DNA of 64,000 bases from Bacillota bacterium. GTDB lineage: Bacteria > Bacillota > Clostridia > Christensenellales > SZUA-584. The stretch spans positions 1-64,000 of the forward strand of contig JAEWTL010000094.1 of assembly GCA_023459495.1 (NCBI GenBank), read 5' to 3'. The notes under the pieces were generated by a model. The model worked only from the letters and a program-made list of their open reading frames with translations. It had not been told where the DNA came from and did no database searches. The number at the start of each line of letters is the position of its first letter. Positions within the stretch are counted from its first letter, which is position 1. A program made the position numbers and the translations under genes. Shown in pieces: positions 50,178 through 58,388 of this stretch.

Positions 50178-50997
50178 GCTGTCCTTCCTCTCTTTCAAAG
50201 GCGTGCAGCATCGCCCCGGCTGCCGACACCGGGAAATACCGTCCCGGCAGTCCCCCCTCGATGCGCACGTCCACCCCCAGTTCCTTCGCCCGCTCCATGT
50301 CCATGCCGTACGGCGGCGACGCGAGCTCGATCACGCGCGCTTTTTTTGGTATGCACGCTGTCTCTTCTTCCCCGAATATGTGCTCCGGCACGGTGTTGAA
50401 CACCACATCCGCGTTTTTGAGCGCCTGCTTCAGCGCGCTCATGTGCAGGGCTGTCATGCCTTCCGCGCGGATCACCTCGAGATCACTGTACTTGCGCGCC
50501 ACTGCCACGACATGCGCCGCGTTGGCTTTGAGCAGTCCGCACAGCACCTTGGCGATGCGGCCGTAGCCTGTCACTACGCAGCGCAGCCCGCACAGCGCCG
50601 TCTCGCTGTCCTTCAGGTACGCGCAGATTGCGCCCTGCGCCGTGAGCACAGCGTTGTACACCAAAAACGCCTCATCCTTCAGCAAGTCGAAGACGCGGCG
50701 GCCTGCAAGCATTTCGCTTGCCCGCGCGTCCGCGCCGCCCAGCATATAGGCGCTTGCCGGATACCGCTCCGCGATATCGGCCAGCGCCAGCTTGTTTTCG
50801 GAGAAGGGGGCTTTCAGGCTGCCGTCCGGCGCTTTGTACGGCACGGGCAAAAACACCCAGTCCACAGCTTTCGGCCAATCGTCCGGGATCTTGAGTTTAT
50901 CGAACCCGGCCATATGTACCGTATATCCCCTCTCCGCCAGCATTTCGGCGAGCCGCGCCTGCCGCAGGTCTCCCCCCGCGATGAGTATGCTTTGCAT
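50161..50997 (-). CDS. dpaA: Dipicolinate synthase subunit A
   Basis: A 278-aa NAD(P)-binding subunit (SpoVFA). N-terminal ILIAGGDLRQARLAEML and the central Rossmann loop VVTGYGRIAKVLCGLLKANA near residue 145 mark the family; ELASPPYGMDMERAKELGV and GGLPGRYFPVSAAGAML are further conserved blocks. GGAGGG is 9 nt before the ATG at 50997. Presence of both subunits indicates real endospore formation. Confidence 0.94.
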   Translation of the reverse strand: MQSILIAGGDLRQARLAEMLAERGYTVHMAGFDKLKIPDDWPKAVDWVFLPVPYKAPDGSLKAPFSENKLALADIAERYPASAYMLGGADARASEMLAGRRVFDLLKDEAFLVYNAVLTAQGAICAYLKDSETALCGLRCVVTGYGRIAKVLCGLLKANAAHVVAVARKYSDLEVIRAEGMTALHMSALKQALKNADVVFNTVPEHIFGEEETACIPKKARVIELASPPYGMDMERAKELGVDVRIEGGLPGRYFPVSAAGAMLHAFEREEGQRGIGR

Positions 50998-51114
50998 CAA
51001 TGTCTTCCCTCCCGCAAACACTTGCTCACCCTATCTTATGCGGTTTCGGGGAGGGGGGTGAAAGTACACCGCAAACAAAAAATGCCGTTTGCGGCGGCGG
51101 AAATCTGGGCAAAG

Positions 51115-51206
51115 CGGGCGGCCACGCAGGGCCGCCCCTACAGGATGTGGATGGGCGTTGTTCCAAAAGAATAATATCCGTAGGGGCGGGGTTCCACCCC
51201 CGCCCG
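51115..51206. repeat. Pair of family B hairpins, copies 6 and 7
   Basis: 51115-51142 (GGGCGGCC-acgca-GGGCCGCCCCTAC) and 51180-51206 (GTAGGGGCGGG-gttcca-CCCCCGCCCG) face each other through their GTAGGGG ends, opposite to the arrangement at 3811-3917. They occupy the gap between dpaA and the TrkA_C gene. Confidence 0.75.
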
Positions 51207-51270
51207 ATTGGCAGGATCATAGATTGCAGCGTAATGTTTACGACAAAAGCGAGCGGACATTGTCCGGTTG

Positions 51271-51948
51271 CTACGCTTCCGGCTCCAGCATCAGCTCCTT
51301 TATGAATTTGATCTTGCCATACACGATGAGCACGTCGCCCGGCTGGATGACGGTGTCCGCCTTGGGAAAATCGAGGGTGGCCGAGCCGCGGTCGATCTTG
51401 AGCACGCTGATGAAGCGCTCATTCAGCTTTGCGGCACGCAGCGTCACATTCGCGAGCGGGCTGTCCGAGTCGACCAGCAGTTCGTATACCGCGTATTCCG
51501 GGCTGATCTTGAGCACCTGATCCACCGAGCGTCGCTGCACATTTTTCATGAAGCGCTTGGCGATCAGCTTCTCCACAGCCCTGTTGACCTTGCCGGATAT
51601 GTACTTGTTGTGCGAAAAGACGAAGTACAGCACGAGTATCACGGCGAGCGCAATGCCGATGTACAGCAGCTGTTTGGCGTTCTGCGACACCATAGAAAAC
51701 ATTACTGAAATCAACGAGGCCTGAGCGATGTAGCTGACGAGCATCAGGATGCTGGCGAGGCGGCGGCGCAGCGGGTGCTGCGCAATGAGTTCCGACTCGC
51801 GCGTGGTAAAGCCGGTGTGTGTGAGAATGGAGATCACCTGAAAGCGCGCCTTGTACAGGTCCAGCCCGGTGATCTTGAATATGACGGAAAGGATCTCCAC
51901 CAGCAGCCAAAGCACCGCCACGATGACCGCAAAATATACGATGTCCAT
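51271..51948 (-). CDS. Membrane protein with C-terminal TrkA_C (RCK_C) domain
   Basis: A 225-aa protein: three membrane helices (about 3-22, 65-85, 92-112) and a cytosolic RCK_C domain (about 145-225, PEYAVYELLVDSDSPLANVTL ... VIQPGDVLIVYGKIKFI). In other proteins this domain senses c-di-AMP or nucleotides and regulates K+ transport. Between the helices it reads QVISILTHTGFTTRESELI. No pore motif is visible, so it is probably regulatory. GGAGGG 6 nt upstream. Function unproven. Confidence 0.75.
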   Translation of the reverse strand: MDIVYFAVIVAVLWLLVEILSVIFKITGLDLYKARFQVISILTHTGFTTRESELIAQHPLRRRLASILMLVSYIAQASLISVMFSMVSQNAKQLLYIGIALAVILVLYFVFSHNKYISGKVNRAVEKLIAKRFMKNVQRRSVDQVLKISPEYAVYELLVDSDSPLANVTLRAAKLNERFISVLKIDRGSATLDFPKADTVIQPGDVLIVYGKIKFIKELMLEPEA

Positions 51949-52233
51949 CTGCCGCCCTCCTTATAACGCACTCGGACAAGCGCTTCCCGTTCCAATTTGC
52001 CCGTCCCGTAATATAAAGATATCAGAGACAGGCCGCTCATATTCTTCTGTTGGTCATGCGGGTGTTCGTTTAGCGGGCGGCTCATGCCTGTCTCTGCCGG
52101 AACGCCATTGCTGTCCATCCGAATGGAGGCATGGCAATATTGAAGGGGGGTCGTTCGATTGAAATAAAAAGTATAGCTATGTGTTTTGGCTGCACTCCCC
52201 GAAACGGACTGATGGCATGCGCAGCGGATTGCT

Positions 52234-52887
52234 TCACGTATTTGCGTGGGCTGCCATATCCGCGCCCATGTCGAACGCCTTCTGGCAGTCCAACGGGAAT
52301 ACGTCCTTCCGGCGCTGGCGGCGCTCCGCCTCATCAAACATCGACATATGGTATTTGCCATAATCGTTGGTCTGCAGGGTTTCGGTGCAAACCAAGGTCC
52401 GGGAGGGGCCTAGAATTCGCGTCAGCAGCATTTCATTGGCTTTGAATCGATCGGCGTACCCGACCGGTTCGAGCTGGGAATCCGCGACGTTCATCGCGTA
52501 AACAAACGCGGTTTGAATGCGCCTTTTCGTCAGCGGCGTTCTGTCCATATCGTAGGAGATGTTCTGGAAGAGCAGCCGTTCCATAAAAGAGCGCGTCATG
52601 CCAGTCACTTCCCCAAAGTAGATGGGAGAACCGATGATCAGCGCGTCGCAGGCAGTAATCTTCTCCAGCACAGGCGTCAGGCCATCCTTCACGGCGCACT
52701 TTCCACGGCTCCTGCCCCCTTTCCGCTTGCACTCCAGGCAGGCAATGCAGCCGCTGTAATCCAGATCCCGGAGATGGACAAGCTCGACAGCCGCGTCCTG
52801 TGACTCAGCTCCCTCCAGCGCTTTTTGAAGCAGAATATGCGTATTCCAGTTTTTTCGGGGGCTCCCGTTGACAGCGATTACCGTCAT
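52234..52887 (-). CDS. Flavodoxin-fold NAD(P)H-dependent FMN oxidoreductase
   Basis: A 217-aa protein of the NADPH-dependent FMN reductase/iron-sulfur flavoprotein group. N-terminal FMN loop VIAVNGSPRKNWNT, then CIACLECKRKGGRSRGKC (four Cys near residues 46-63, the compact motif that binds 4Fe-4S in Isf-type proteins or sits redox-active) and LIIGSPIYFGEVTGMTRSFMERL. The ATG at 52887 has CGAGGT upstream. Single gene with unknown electron acceptor. Confidence 0.82.
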   Translation of the reverse strand: MTVIAVNGSPRKNWNTHILLQKALEGAESQDAAVELVHLRDLDYSGCIACLECKRKGGRSRGKCAVKDGLTPVLEKITACDALIIGSPIYFGEVTGMTRSFMERLLFQNISYDMDRTPLTKRRIQTAFVYAMNVADSQLEPVGYADRFKANEMLLTRILGPSRTLVCTETLQTNDYGKYHMSMFDEAERRQRRKDVFPLDCQKAFDMGADMAAHANT

Positions 52888-52986
52888 AGCTGATACCTCG
52901 TTTTCCGAACAATAGTATGATTCATTATAACATAAAAACGGCCCGGAATCGGCGGGCCGTTTGCGTACAAGAAAACATAAGAACAA

Positions 52987-53358
52987 TCAGGCCGTGGTCT
53001 CCTCCACCTCGTAGCCCTTCTTCTCGGAGGTGCCGTGCTGGCGCGCAAAGTTTTCCTTGTTCTTGTCCATGTAGCGGCGGTAAAGCTCCTCCGCGTCCAT
53101 GCCGGTCTTATGGCACATGCTTACGAAGAAGTGCAGGATGTCCACCAGTTCATCCTTCACCTTGCCTTCCTCCACGGGTTTGGGGTTCTTCCACCACTTG
53201 AAGTTGACCTCGTCGATGAGCTCCGCCAGCTCCGAGAGCATGGCGAGCGTCTCCATCTGGATCCACCGCTCCATCGGGATACCCTCCAGGCCGCGACGCT
53301 CCGCCAGCTCCGTATCGAAACGGCGCTGATACTCAAAAATCTGCTCCAGTTTGTCCAT
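52987..53358 (-). CDS. dUTPase (all-alpha, MazG-related type)
   Basis: A 123-aa protein matching the dimeric dUTPase_2 family, which splits dUTP to dUMP and PPi. The metal-binding and substrate motifs are TLAMLSELAELIDEVNFKWWKN (ExxE region) and DELVDILHFFVSMC (ExxD region). The ATG at 53358 overlaps the upstream stop as TGATG, with GGAGGGG upstream. Confidence 0.9.
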   Translation of the reverse strand: MDKLEQIFEYQRRFDTELAERRGLEGIPMERWIQMETLAMLSELAELIDEVNFKWWKNPKPVEEGKVKDELVDILHFFVSMCHKTGMDAEELYRRYMDKNKENFARQHGTSEKKGYEVEETTA

Positions 53359-54620
53359 CAAAACCCCTCCAAAGCATGCTCGATCTCGTCCTTTTTCTCG
53401 ATCTTGCCCGCAAACACCGCGGACATCTTGGAAAAGTCGAATATCTTATCGATCAGTTGGTCCACGCGTTCAACCGTGACTTCCTCGATCTTTTTCATGG
53501 TCTCCTTGTCGTCATATTCCTCGTCAAGCAGCAGCAGCGTCTTGCCCACCGCGCTCATTACGGCGTTGGAGCCTTCCATGGACAGCGCGTAGTTGCCGAT
53601 GAGCTGGTCCTTGCCCTGTGAGAACTCCTCCTCGCTGATGCGGTCCTTCTTCAGCGTGTCGATCTCCTGCTTCATCAGCTCCACCACGTTGTCCGCGTTG
53701 GCCGCGGTGGTGCCCGCGTACAGCGTGAACATACCGGAGCTGCTGTAGGTGGAAGGATAGCTGTAGACCGAATATGCGAGGCCTTTTTCTTCACGGATGA
53801 GTTGGAACAGGCGCGAGCTCATGCCGCCGCCCAGCACGTTGTTGAGCACCGCAAGCGAGAAACGCTCGTCGTCTGCAAAGGTGGTGCCGGGGAACGCGAG
53901 ACACAGGTGCGTCTGCTCCACGTCCTTGGTAAAGAACTCTGAACGCCGCTCGGGCCGGAACGGATTCTCGCACTGGTCGGCTTCCTTTTTGGCCCCGCGC
54001 GAATACGAACCGAAGTACTGCTCCATCATGTCCACGAGCTTGGCTTCCTCATAGTTGCCCGCCACAGAGATGACCACATTGGCCGGGAAATAGTGCCGGT
54101 TGATATAGCCCGTCAAATCGTCCCGCGTGAAGCGGCGGATGTTCTCCTCCGGCCCCAGGATGGGCTTTGAGAGCGTGCTGCCGGTGAAGTACAGCTCGGA
54201 TATCTTCTCGTGCGTGAGCTCCTCCACGTCGTCGCCCACCATCTTGATCTCCTCGATGACTACGCCCTTTTCCTTCTCCATCTCCTGAGCGTCGAAGGTG
54301 GAATTGATGAACAGGTCGGACAGCACATCAAAGCCGACAGAGAGCTTGTCCGGCACGACGCGGATATGGTAGCACGTGCATTCCTTGGACGTGAACGCGT
54401 TGATCTGGCCGCCGATTTTGTCCATATCGGCGGCGATCTGCTTCGTGTTACGCTTCTGCGTGCCTTTGAACATCATATGTTCGATAAAATGGGATATCCC
54501 GTTTTCTTCAGGGGTTTCGCAGGTCGATCCGGTTTTCACCCAAACGCCCGCCGATACAGAGCTGAGATAGGGCAGCGGCTGCGCGATCACGCGAACGCCG
54601 TTGCTGAGCGTGTGCAACAT
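53358..54620 (-). CDS. M16 family zinc peptidase (YmxG/MlpA type)
   Basis: A 420-aa pitrilysin-family protease. The inverted zinc motif HFIEHMMFKGT (HxxEH) is near residue 45 with the distal Glu in the following helix (EKEKGVVIEEI). The C-terminal half has the substrate RY-type region FQLIREEKGLAYSVYSYPST. Orthologues (MlpA/YmxG) lie next to a NodB-like gene (ylxY) in Bacillus, as here. Function in processing of peptides or proteins is not well defined. Confidence 0.92.
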   Translation of the reverse strand: MLHTLSNGVRVIAQPLPYLSSVSAGVWVKTGSTCETPEENGISHFIEHMMFKGTQKRNTKQIAADMDKIGGQINAFTSKECTCYHIRVVPDKLSVGFDVLSDLFINSTFDAQEMEKEKGVVIEEIKMVGDDVEELTHEKISELYFTGSTLSKPILGPEENIRRFTRDDLTGYINRHYFPANVVISVAGNYEEAKLVDMMEQYFGSYSRGAKKEADQCENPFRPERRSEFFTKDVEQTHLCLAFPGTTFADDERFSLAVLNNVLGGGMSSRLFQLIREEKGLAYSVYSYPSTYSSSGMFTLYAGTTAANADNVVELMKQEIDTLKKDRISEEEFSQGKDQLIGNYALSMEGSNAVMSAVGKTLLLLDEEYDDKETMKKIEEVTVERVDQLIDKIFDFSKMSAVFAGKIEKKDEIEHALEGF

Positions 54621-54631
54621 GTGCGTCTCCT

Positions 54632-55237
54632 TTAAAGCATTTCACTGACTTTAAGGATAGTATAACCTTTATCCAGTACAATTTGTACAACTTTTTCAAA
54701 ATCACTGAAATTGTTGTCTGCGCGGATATAAAGGAACATATCGCCCGATACGGTATCGGACAGCACCTTCGTCCAGCCCTGCGTTTCGGACAGCAGCGAT
54801 ACGTCGATGGAGGGGCAAACCTCACGTACACCGTCCGCCTCCGCGGAGCTCATTACGGGCACGCTGTAGCCGCCGCCGATGTAGAGCGCGGCCCCCTGCG
54901 GCTCGCCGCTTATGTAATATCCCACGCCGTGGCCCCGTTTCAGCACGGCGGACAGCTCACTGGCTGTTGCGGCGGTCTGCTGGTCACTGAAGAAGAACGT
55001 GCCCTTTGCGCCGTACCGGTCCAGCGTATCCATATAGCCCGCGATATCGCTGCCGTCCTCCACAATGATCTGCAATCCCACCACGTCTTCGCCGGTGGCG
55101 CCTTTGAGTGCGGGCCCTGCCCCGCCCAGCACAGCGCCGATGGAGCCAAAAGCGGTCAGGTAGACCATAATAATGATGATTGCGAGACACGCGTTGGTGA
55201 CGAGCGTTCGCCTTATACTGAGTTTCGGTTTATTCAT
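54632..55237 (-). CDS. NodB-like (polysaccharide deacetylase) homologue lacking catalytic residues
   Basis: A 201-aa protein with an N-terminal membrane anchor (about residues 12-35) and a compact domain that follows the NodB pattern: GLQIIVEDGSDIAGYMDTLD, RYGAKGTFFFSDQQ, ELSAVLKRGHGVGYYISGE, and SETQGWTKVL. The usual DD of motif 1 and the HxxxH of motif 2 are missing, so deacetylase activity is unlikely. Its place 11 nt before the M16 protease gene is that of ylxY in Bacillus. Possibly a structural or regulatory cell-wall protein. Confidence 0.65.
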   Translation of the reverse strand: MNKPKLSIRRTLVTNACLAIIIIMVYLTAFGSIGAVLGGAGPALKGATGEDVVGLQIIVEDGSDIAGYMDTLDRYGAKGTFFFSDQQTAATASELSAVLKRGHGVGYYISGEPQGAALYIGGGYSVPVMSSAEADGVREVCPSIDVSLLSETQGWTKVLSDTVSGDMFLYIRADNNFSDFEKVVQIVLDKGYTILKVSEML

Positions 55238-55378
55238 GGAATCACACCTCCGGCATATGTATATTCACAAGCCTGCGGCTTCATTCGCGGGCGGCTGGCC
55301 GCCTTGATATATGCATATGACGGCACGGGAAAACCGATACTGCATTTGTAAACAATCTGGTTCCTGTGCCGTTCCGCG

Positions 55379-55407
55379 TTGACGGAATTGGCATGGAATG
55401 GTATAGT
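55379..55407 (+). promoter_or_regulatory. SigA promoter of the thioredoxin-like cassette
   Basis: TTGACG (55379-55384), 17-bp spacer, TATAGT (55402-55407). About 41 nt of leader follow before the ATG at 55455, which has GGGAGGA upstream. Confidence 0.8.
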
Positions 55408-55454
55408 AATGGCGTAAGAGAACATATAAAAAGCTAAATATACGGGAGGACACA

Positions 55455-56099
55455 ATGCGTATCAGATATACCTTTATTGCCGCAATACTGGCCGTCATGC
55501 TGCTCTTTGTCAGCACAGGCTGCAGCAGCAATAATGACAATACCGAACCGGCAGGCACCCATACGGACGAAACCGTGCAGACCGACTCTCCGCTGACATC
55601 CGAGACAACGGGAACCCAAACGAGCGAGACCGCTTCGGCTGAATCCCCGGTCGGGTCAGCGCCGCAGGCGACTGCGTCCGAAGGCTACGATGTGGGCGAC
55701 GTGATGCCCGACTTCTCCGTACCGCTGGTGGGCGGCGGAACTTTCACGCTCTCGGAGCACCGCGGCAAGCCGGTATTCATCAACCTGTTCGCCACGTGGT
55801 GCGGCCCGTGCGTGGGCGAGATGCCGGATATCAACAAGCTCTACGGCGAATACGGCGACTCGGTAACGTTTATCGCCATCGACATGGGTGAGGACGAGGG
55901 CACGGCGAAGGATTTTGCCGACACCAACGGCTATTCCCTGCCGTTCGCGCATTCGGATACCGGAGCGCCGTTCACATTCCTGCAATTCATCCCGGACACC
56001 TTCGTGCTGGACGCAAACGGCGTGATCGTGGCGTTCTATGAGGGCGCGAAGGACTACGACACCTTCAAGGCCGATATCGAAACGGCGCAGGGGCAATGA
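55455..56099 (+). CDS. TlpA-like thioredoxin-fold lipoprotein
   Basis: A 214-aa exported thiol-disulfide protein. Signal and lipobox (MLLFVSTGC) occupy residues 1-23, a Thr/Ser/Glu-rich linker spans 24-75, and the TlpA/ResA-type domain holds INLFATWCGPCVGEMPDI with the WCGPC redox site near residue 115. It probably reduces periplasm-side disulfides using electrons supplied by the two genes that follow. ATGA overlap with the next small gene. Confidence 0.9.
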   Translation: MRIRYTFIAAILAVMLLFVSTGCSSNNDNTEPAGTHTDETVQTDSPLTSETTGTQTSETASAESPVGSAPQATASEGYDVGDVMPDFSVPLVGGGTFTLSEHRGKPVFINLFATWCGPCVGEMPDINKLYGEYGDSVTFIAIDMGEDEGTAKDFADTNGYSLPFAHSDTGAPFTFLQFIPDTFVLDANGVIVAFYEGAKDYDTFKADIETAQGQ

Positions 56100-56242
56100 G
56101 CCGATCGCTCAAAATCGCGCTTTCCACGGCGCTGCTGACCATCGGTGTGGCGATGATCCTGCTCGGGATCTTTCAGGACGAGGTCGTCGTGATCCTGCGC
56201 AAGGCGATTTACATCTGTCTGGAGTGTATCGGCATTGGGTAA
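56096..56242 (+). CDS. CD1871A-type 48-aa CXXC membrane peptide
   Basis: A short open frame read directly: ATG at 56096 (overlapping the TlpA stop), TAA at 56240. One membrane helix (STALLTIGVAMILLGIF) and a C-terminal CLECIGIG carrying the CXXC motif. This matches the small CD1871A family found between TlpA-like thioredoxins and NapH-like 4Fe-4S proteins in Clostridia. The CXXC may relay thiol electrons across or near the membrane; this is inference. It overlaps the next start by 8 nt. Confidence 0.8.
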   Translation: MSRSLKIALSTALLTIGVAMILLGIFQDEVVVILRKAIYICLECIGIG

Positions 56243-57107
56243 GCGCAAGCTGGCACAGGCGCTGACCGCGCTTGTTTATAATGCGAATATTCCGGGCTTT
56301 TTCAAGGGCACCATCTACCAGGGCAAGCTGAAGTCTGTTTGCGTGCCGGGGCTGAACTGCTATTCCTGCCCCGGCGCGGTGGGCTCCTGCCCCATCGGCT
56401 CGCTGCAAAACTCCATCGGCTCGGTTTACTACAAAATCAGCTTCTACGTGATCGGCATCCTGATCTTTTTTGGCGCGTTGCTTGGCCGCTTCATTTGCGG
56501 CTGGGCATGTCCGTTCGGCCTCATTCAGGAGCTGCTGCACAAGATTCCCTCGCGCAAACTGAAGCACAAGAAGGCTTTTGGCGTGCTCAAATACGGCAAG
56601 TACGTTTTCCTCGTGGTGTTCGTGCTACTGCTGCCCACGCTATACGTGCTTCAACACGGCATCCCCTCTCCCGCCTTCTGCAAGCTCATCTGTCCCGCCG
56701 GGACGTTGGAAGCGGGCGTGCCGCTCGTGACGCTGAACCCGTCGCTGCAGCAGAGCATCGGTTGGCTGTTTTCGTGGAAGATGCTGCTGCTCATCGTCAC
56801 GATCGTTGCCTCGGTCATCATCTACCGGCCTTTCTGCCGGTTTGTCTGCCCGTTGGGCGCAATCTATGCGCTGTTCAACAAGATTTCCGTATTCGGCCTG
56901 AAGTTCGATACCTCCAAATGCACGCACTGCAACGCCTGTGCGCGGGCCTGCCAGATGGAGGTGGACCCGTCTAAGGCGCCGGGCAGCGGCGAGTGCATCC
57001 GCTGCGGCGACTGCGTGAAGGCCTGCCCCACCGGCGCACTGAAGCTTGGCGCGATGTACACGAAGGACACGGGCCGGCTGCCGGAAGCAGTGAAGAAGCA
57101 GGCTTGA
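56235..57107 (+). CDS. NapH/NosR-like 4Fe-4S membrane protein
   Basis: A 290-aa membrane ferredoxin: about four to five helices, twin membrane-side Cys motifs (CGWACPFGLIQ and CRFVCPLGAIYALF), an N-terminal CYSCPGAVGSCPIGS, and two C-terminal 4Fe-4S motifs CTHCNACARACQMEV and CIRCGDCVKACPTGAL. Such proteins pass electrons from the cytoplasm to extracytoplasmic partners; here the partners are the CXXC peptide and TlpA lipoprotein. The start is a TTG at 56235 inside the end of the previous gene. Confidence 0.88.
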   Translation: MGKRKLAQALTALVYNANIPGFFKGTIYQGKLKSVCVPGLNCYSCPGAVGSCPIGSLQNSIGSVYYKISFYVIGILIFFGALLGRFICGWACPFGLIQELLHKIPSRKLKHKKAFGVLKYGKYVFLVVFVLLLPTLYVLQHGIPSPAFCKLICPAGTLEAGVPLVTLNPSLQQSIGWLFSWKMLLLIVTIVASVIIYRPFCRFVCPLGAIYALFNKISVFGLKFDTSKCTHCNACARACQMEVDPSKAPGSGECIRCGDCVKACPTGALKLGAMYTKDTGRLPEAVKKQA

Positions 57108-57216
57108 CAAGAGCTGTTTTTCGACCCATAATCAAAATATCTTATTGAAAAAGGTGGTGTCTTTTTGGAGCGTGTTCTGTAAGCAGTCGGACGTTGCAAG
57201 CGCATTGTAATGTGTT

Positions 57217-57225
57217 TGCTATACT
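57217..57225 (+). promoter_or_regulatory. Extended -10 promoter upstream of the methyltransferase leader
   Basis: TGCTATACT without a well-placed -35. About 50 bases downstream lies the terminator at 57274. Confidence 0.4.
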
Positions 57226-57273
57226 TTGATTGCCTTGCAGAAGACCAACCCGGCACCTGTGCGACGAGCATCT

Positions 57274-57300
57274 GAGGCGTGGTTTGTCCCGCCTCTTTTT
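57274..57300 (+). terminator. Terminator in the methyltransferase leader (or end of a short RNA)
   Basis: GAGGCG-(loop)-CGCCTC followed by TTTTT. The loop GGTTTGTC can pair with GACCAACC at 57243-57250 (one mismatch), an alternative fold that would open the terminator. It may end the upstream redox cassette, or regulate the methyltransferase gene. The rest of 57108-57476 holds only the family C remnant. Confidence 0.65.
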
Positions 57301-57332
57301 GCATCTACCCTTATGGGGATAGAACGCTTACT

Positions 57333-57375
57333 GGAGGCTCCGCCTCCGCTAAGGGGACTATTGTCCCCTTGGAGC
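57333..57375. repeat. Composite repeat (family C), copy 5, truncated
   Basis: GGAGGCTCCGCCTCC and AAGGGGAC-tatt-GTCCCCTT hairpins; the third hairpin of the family is missing. Confidence 0.65.
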
Positions 57376-57476
57376 CCCATCGTCTGGAACACCCTTGACG
57401 CAGGTTGTCGTCAGTCTCACTTTATAGAAGCCGGTTCCTCTGCAGGGCTGATAATAATTATCAGAAAGGAAGAACC

Positions 57477-58187
57477 ATGAAATACGAAAAGAGCGATAAA
57501 TTTGATAAGACCTTTATGCTGGAAAACATGATGGGCCCGAACTGCGCCAAGCTGCTCGAGGGCCTTTCGGCACACATGGCGCTAAAACCCGGCATGCGCG
57601 TGCTGGACCTCGGCTGCGGCAAAGGCATCACGTCCATCCTGCTTGCGCGGGAATTCAATACAGCGGTTTTTGCCACCGACCTGTGGATACCCGCCACGGA
57701 GAATTACGAGCGGTTCAAGGCGTTCGGGCTGGAGGAGCGCGTCGTCCCCATCCACGCGGAGGCGCATGACCTGCCCTACGCCGACGAGTACTTCGACGCG
57801 GCGGTATGCGTGGACGCGTACCTGTATTTCGGGCAGGAAGAGGGCTATATGGATGACCACTTGGCTCCACTTGTAAAGCCGGGCGGCGAGATCGGGTTGG
57901 TCATACCGGGCGTCAAAACCGACCTTGACGGCGTGCCGGAGGATATCGCCCCGTACGTTTCCGTCGAGGACTTCGGGACGTTTAAGTCAACGGGCTGGTG
58001 GAAGCAGCATCTGGAAGCGTCCAAGCGGCTCCGGCTGGAGCGCATCTGGGAGTTTCCCGACTTCGACGAGGTGTGGGCCGACTGGCTGGCCAGCGACAAC
58101 CCGTACGCCGTGCGCGACCGCGACATGATCCGCACAAACGCCGGACGGTATATGAACCTTATCTGCGTCATCGGCAGGCGCGTATAA
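57477..58187 (+). CDS. Class I SAM-dependent methyltransferase
   Basis: A 236-aa Rossmann-fold methyltransferase of the UbiE/Coq5-like group. SAM motif I is RVLDLGCGKGITSILLA near residue 41; the acidic post-I strand is VFATDLW, and motif IV-like FDAAVCVDAYLYFG follows, with LVKPGGEIGLV as the post-motif strand. AAAGGAAG lies 4 nt before the ATG. Substrate not predictable. Confidence 0.85.
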   Translation: MKYEKSDKFDKTFMLENMMGPNCAKLLEGLSAHMALKPGMRVLDLGCGKGITSILLAREFNTAVFATDLWIPATENYERFKAFGLEERVVPIHAEAHDLPYADEYFDAAVCVDAYLYFGQEEGYMDDHLAPLVKPGGEIGLVIPGVKTDLDGVPEDIAPYVSVEDFGTFKSTGWWKQHLEASKRLRLERIWEFPDFDEVWADWLASDNPYAVRDRDMIRTNAGRYMNLICVIGRRV

Positions 58188-58250
58188 AGTTTGTTCAACT
58201 GAAAAAGCCCCCGGAGAACCGGGAGCTCGGCTAATGTCAAGGTTTTTCTT

Positions 58251-58332
58251 GTCATTCTGAGGGTGTAAAGCACCCGAAGAATCCTTAAACAGCAAGCCAC
58301 TTTAAGATGCTTCGCCTTCGGCTCAGCATGAC
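58251..58332. repeat. Family A repeat, copy 6
   Basis: GTCATTCTGAGGGTG ... GCCTTCGGCTCAGCATGAC, between the methyltransferase and the convergent zinc-ribbon gene. Confidence 0.75.
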
Positions 58333-58355
58333 AGAAGGGATCTTTCAGCAGCCTG

Positions 58356-58379
58356 AAGCCCCCGGAGAGCCGGGGGCTT
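58356..58379. terminator. Strong hairpin between convergent genes
   Basis: AAGCCCCCGG-agag-CCGGGGGCTT, 10-bp stem, followed on the plus strand by TGTCTTTG. It lies 9 bases past the stop of the leftward gene. A weaker related hairpin (GCCCCCGG-agaa-CCGGGAGC) sits at 58207-58226. Confidence 0.8.
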
Positions 58380-58388
58380 TGTCTTTGC

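Noticed and set aside
58207..58226. Hairpin GCCCCCGG-agaa-CCGGGAGC after the methyltransferase gene as its terminator
   Set aside because: It has an internal mismatch and no T-run; the stronger hairpin at 58356-58379 is a better candidate.
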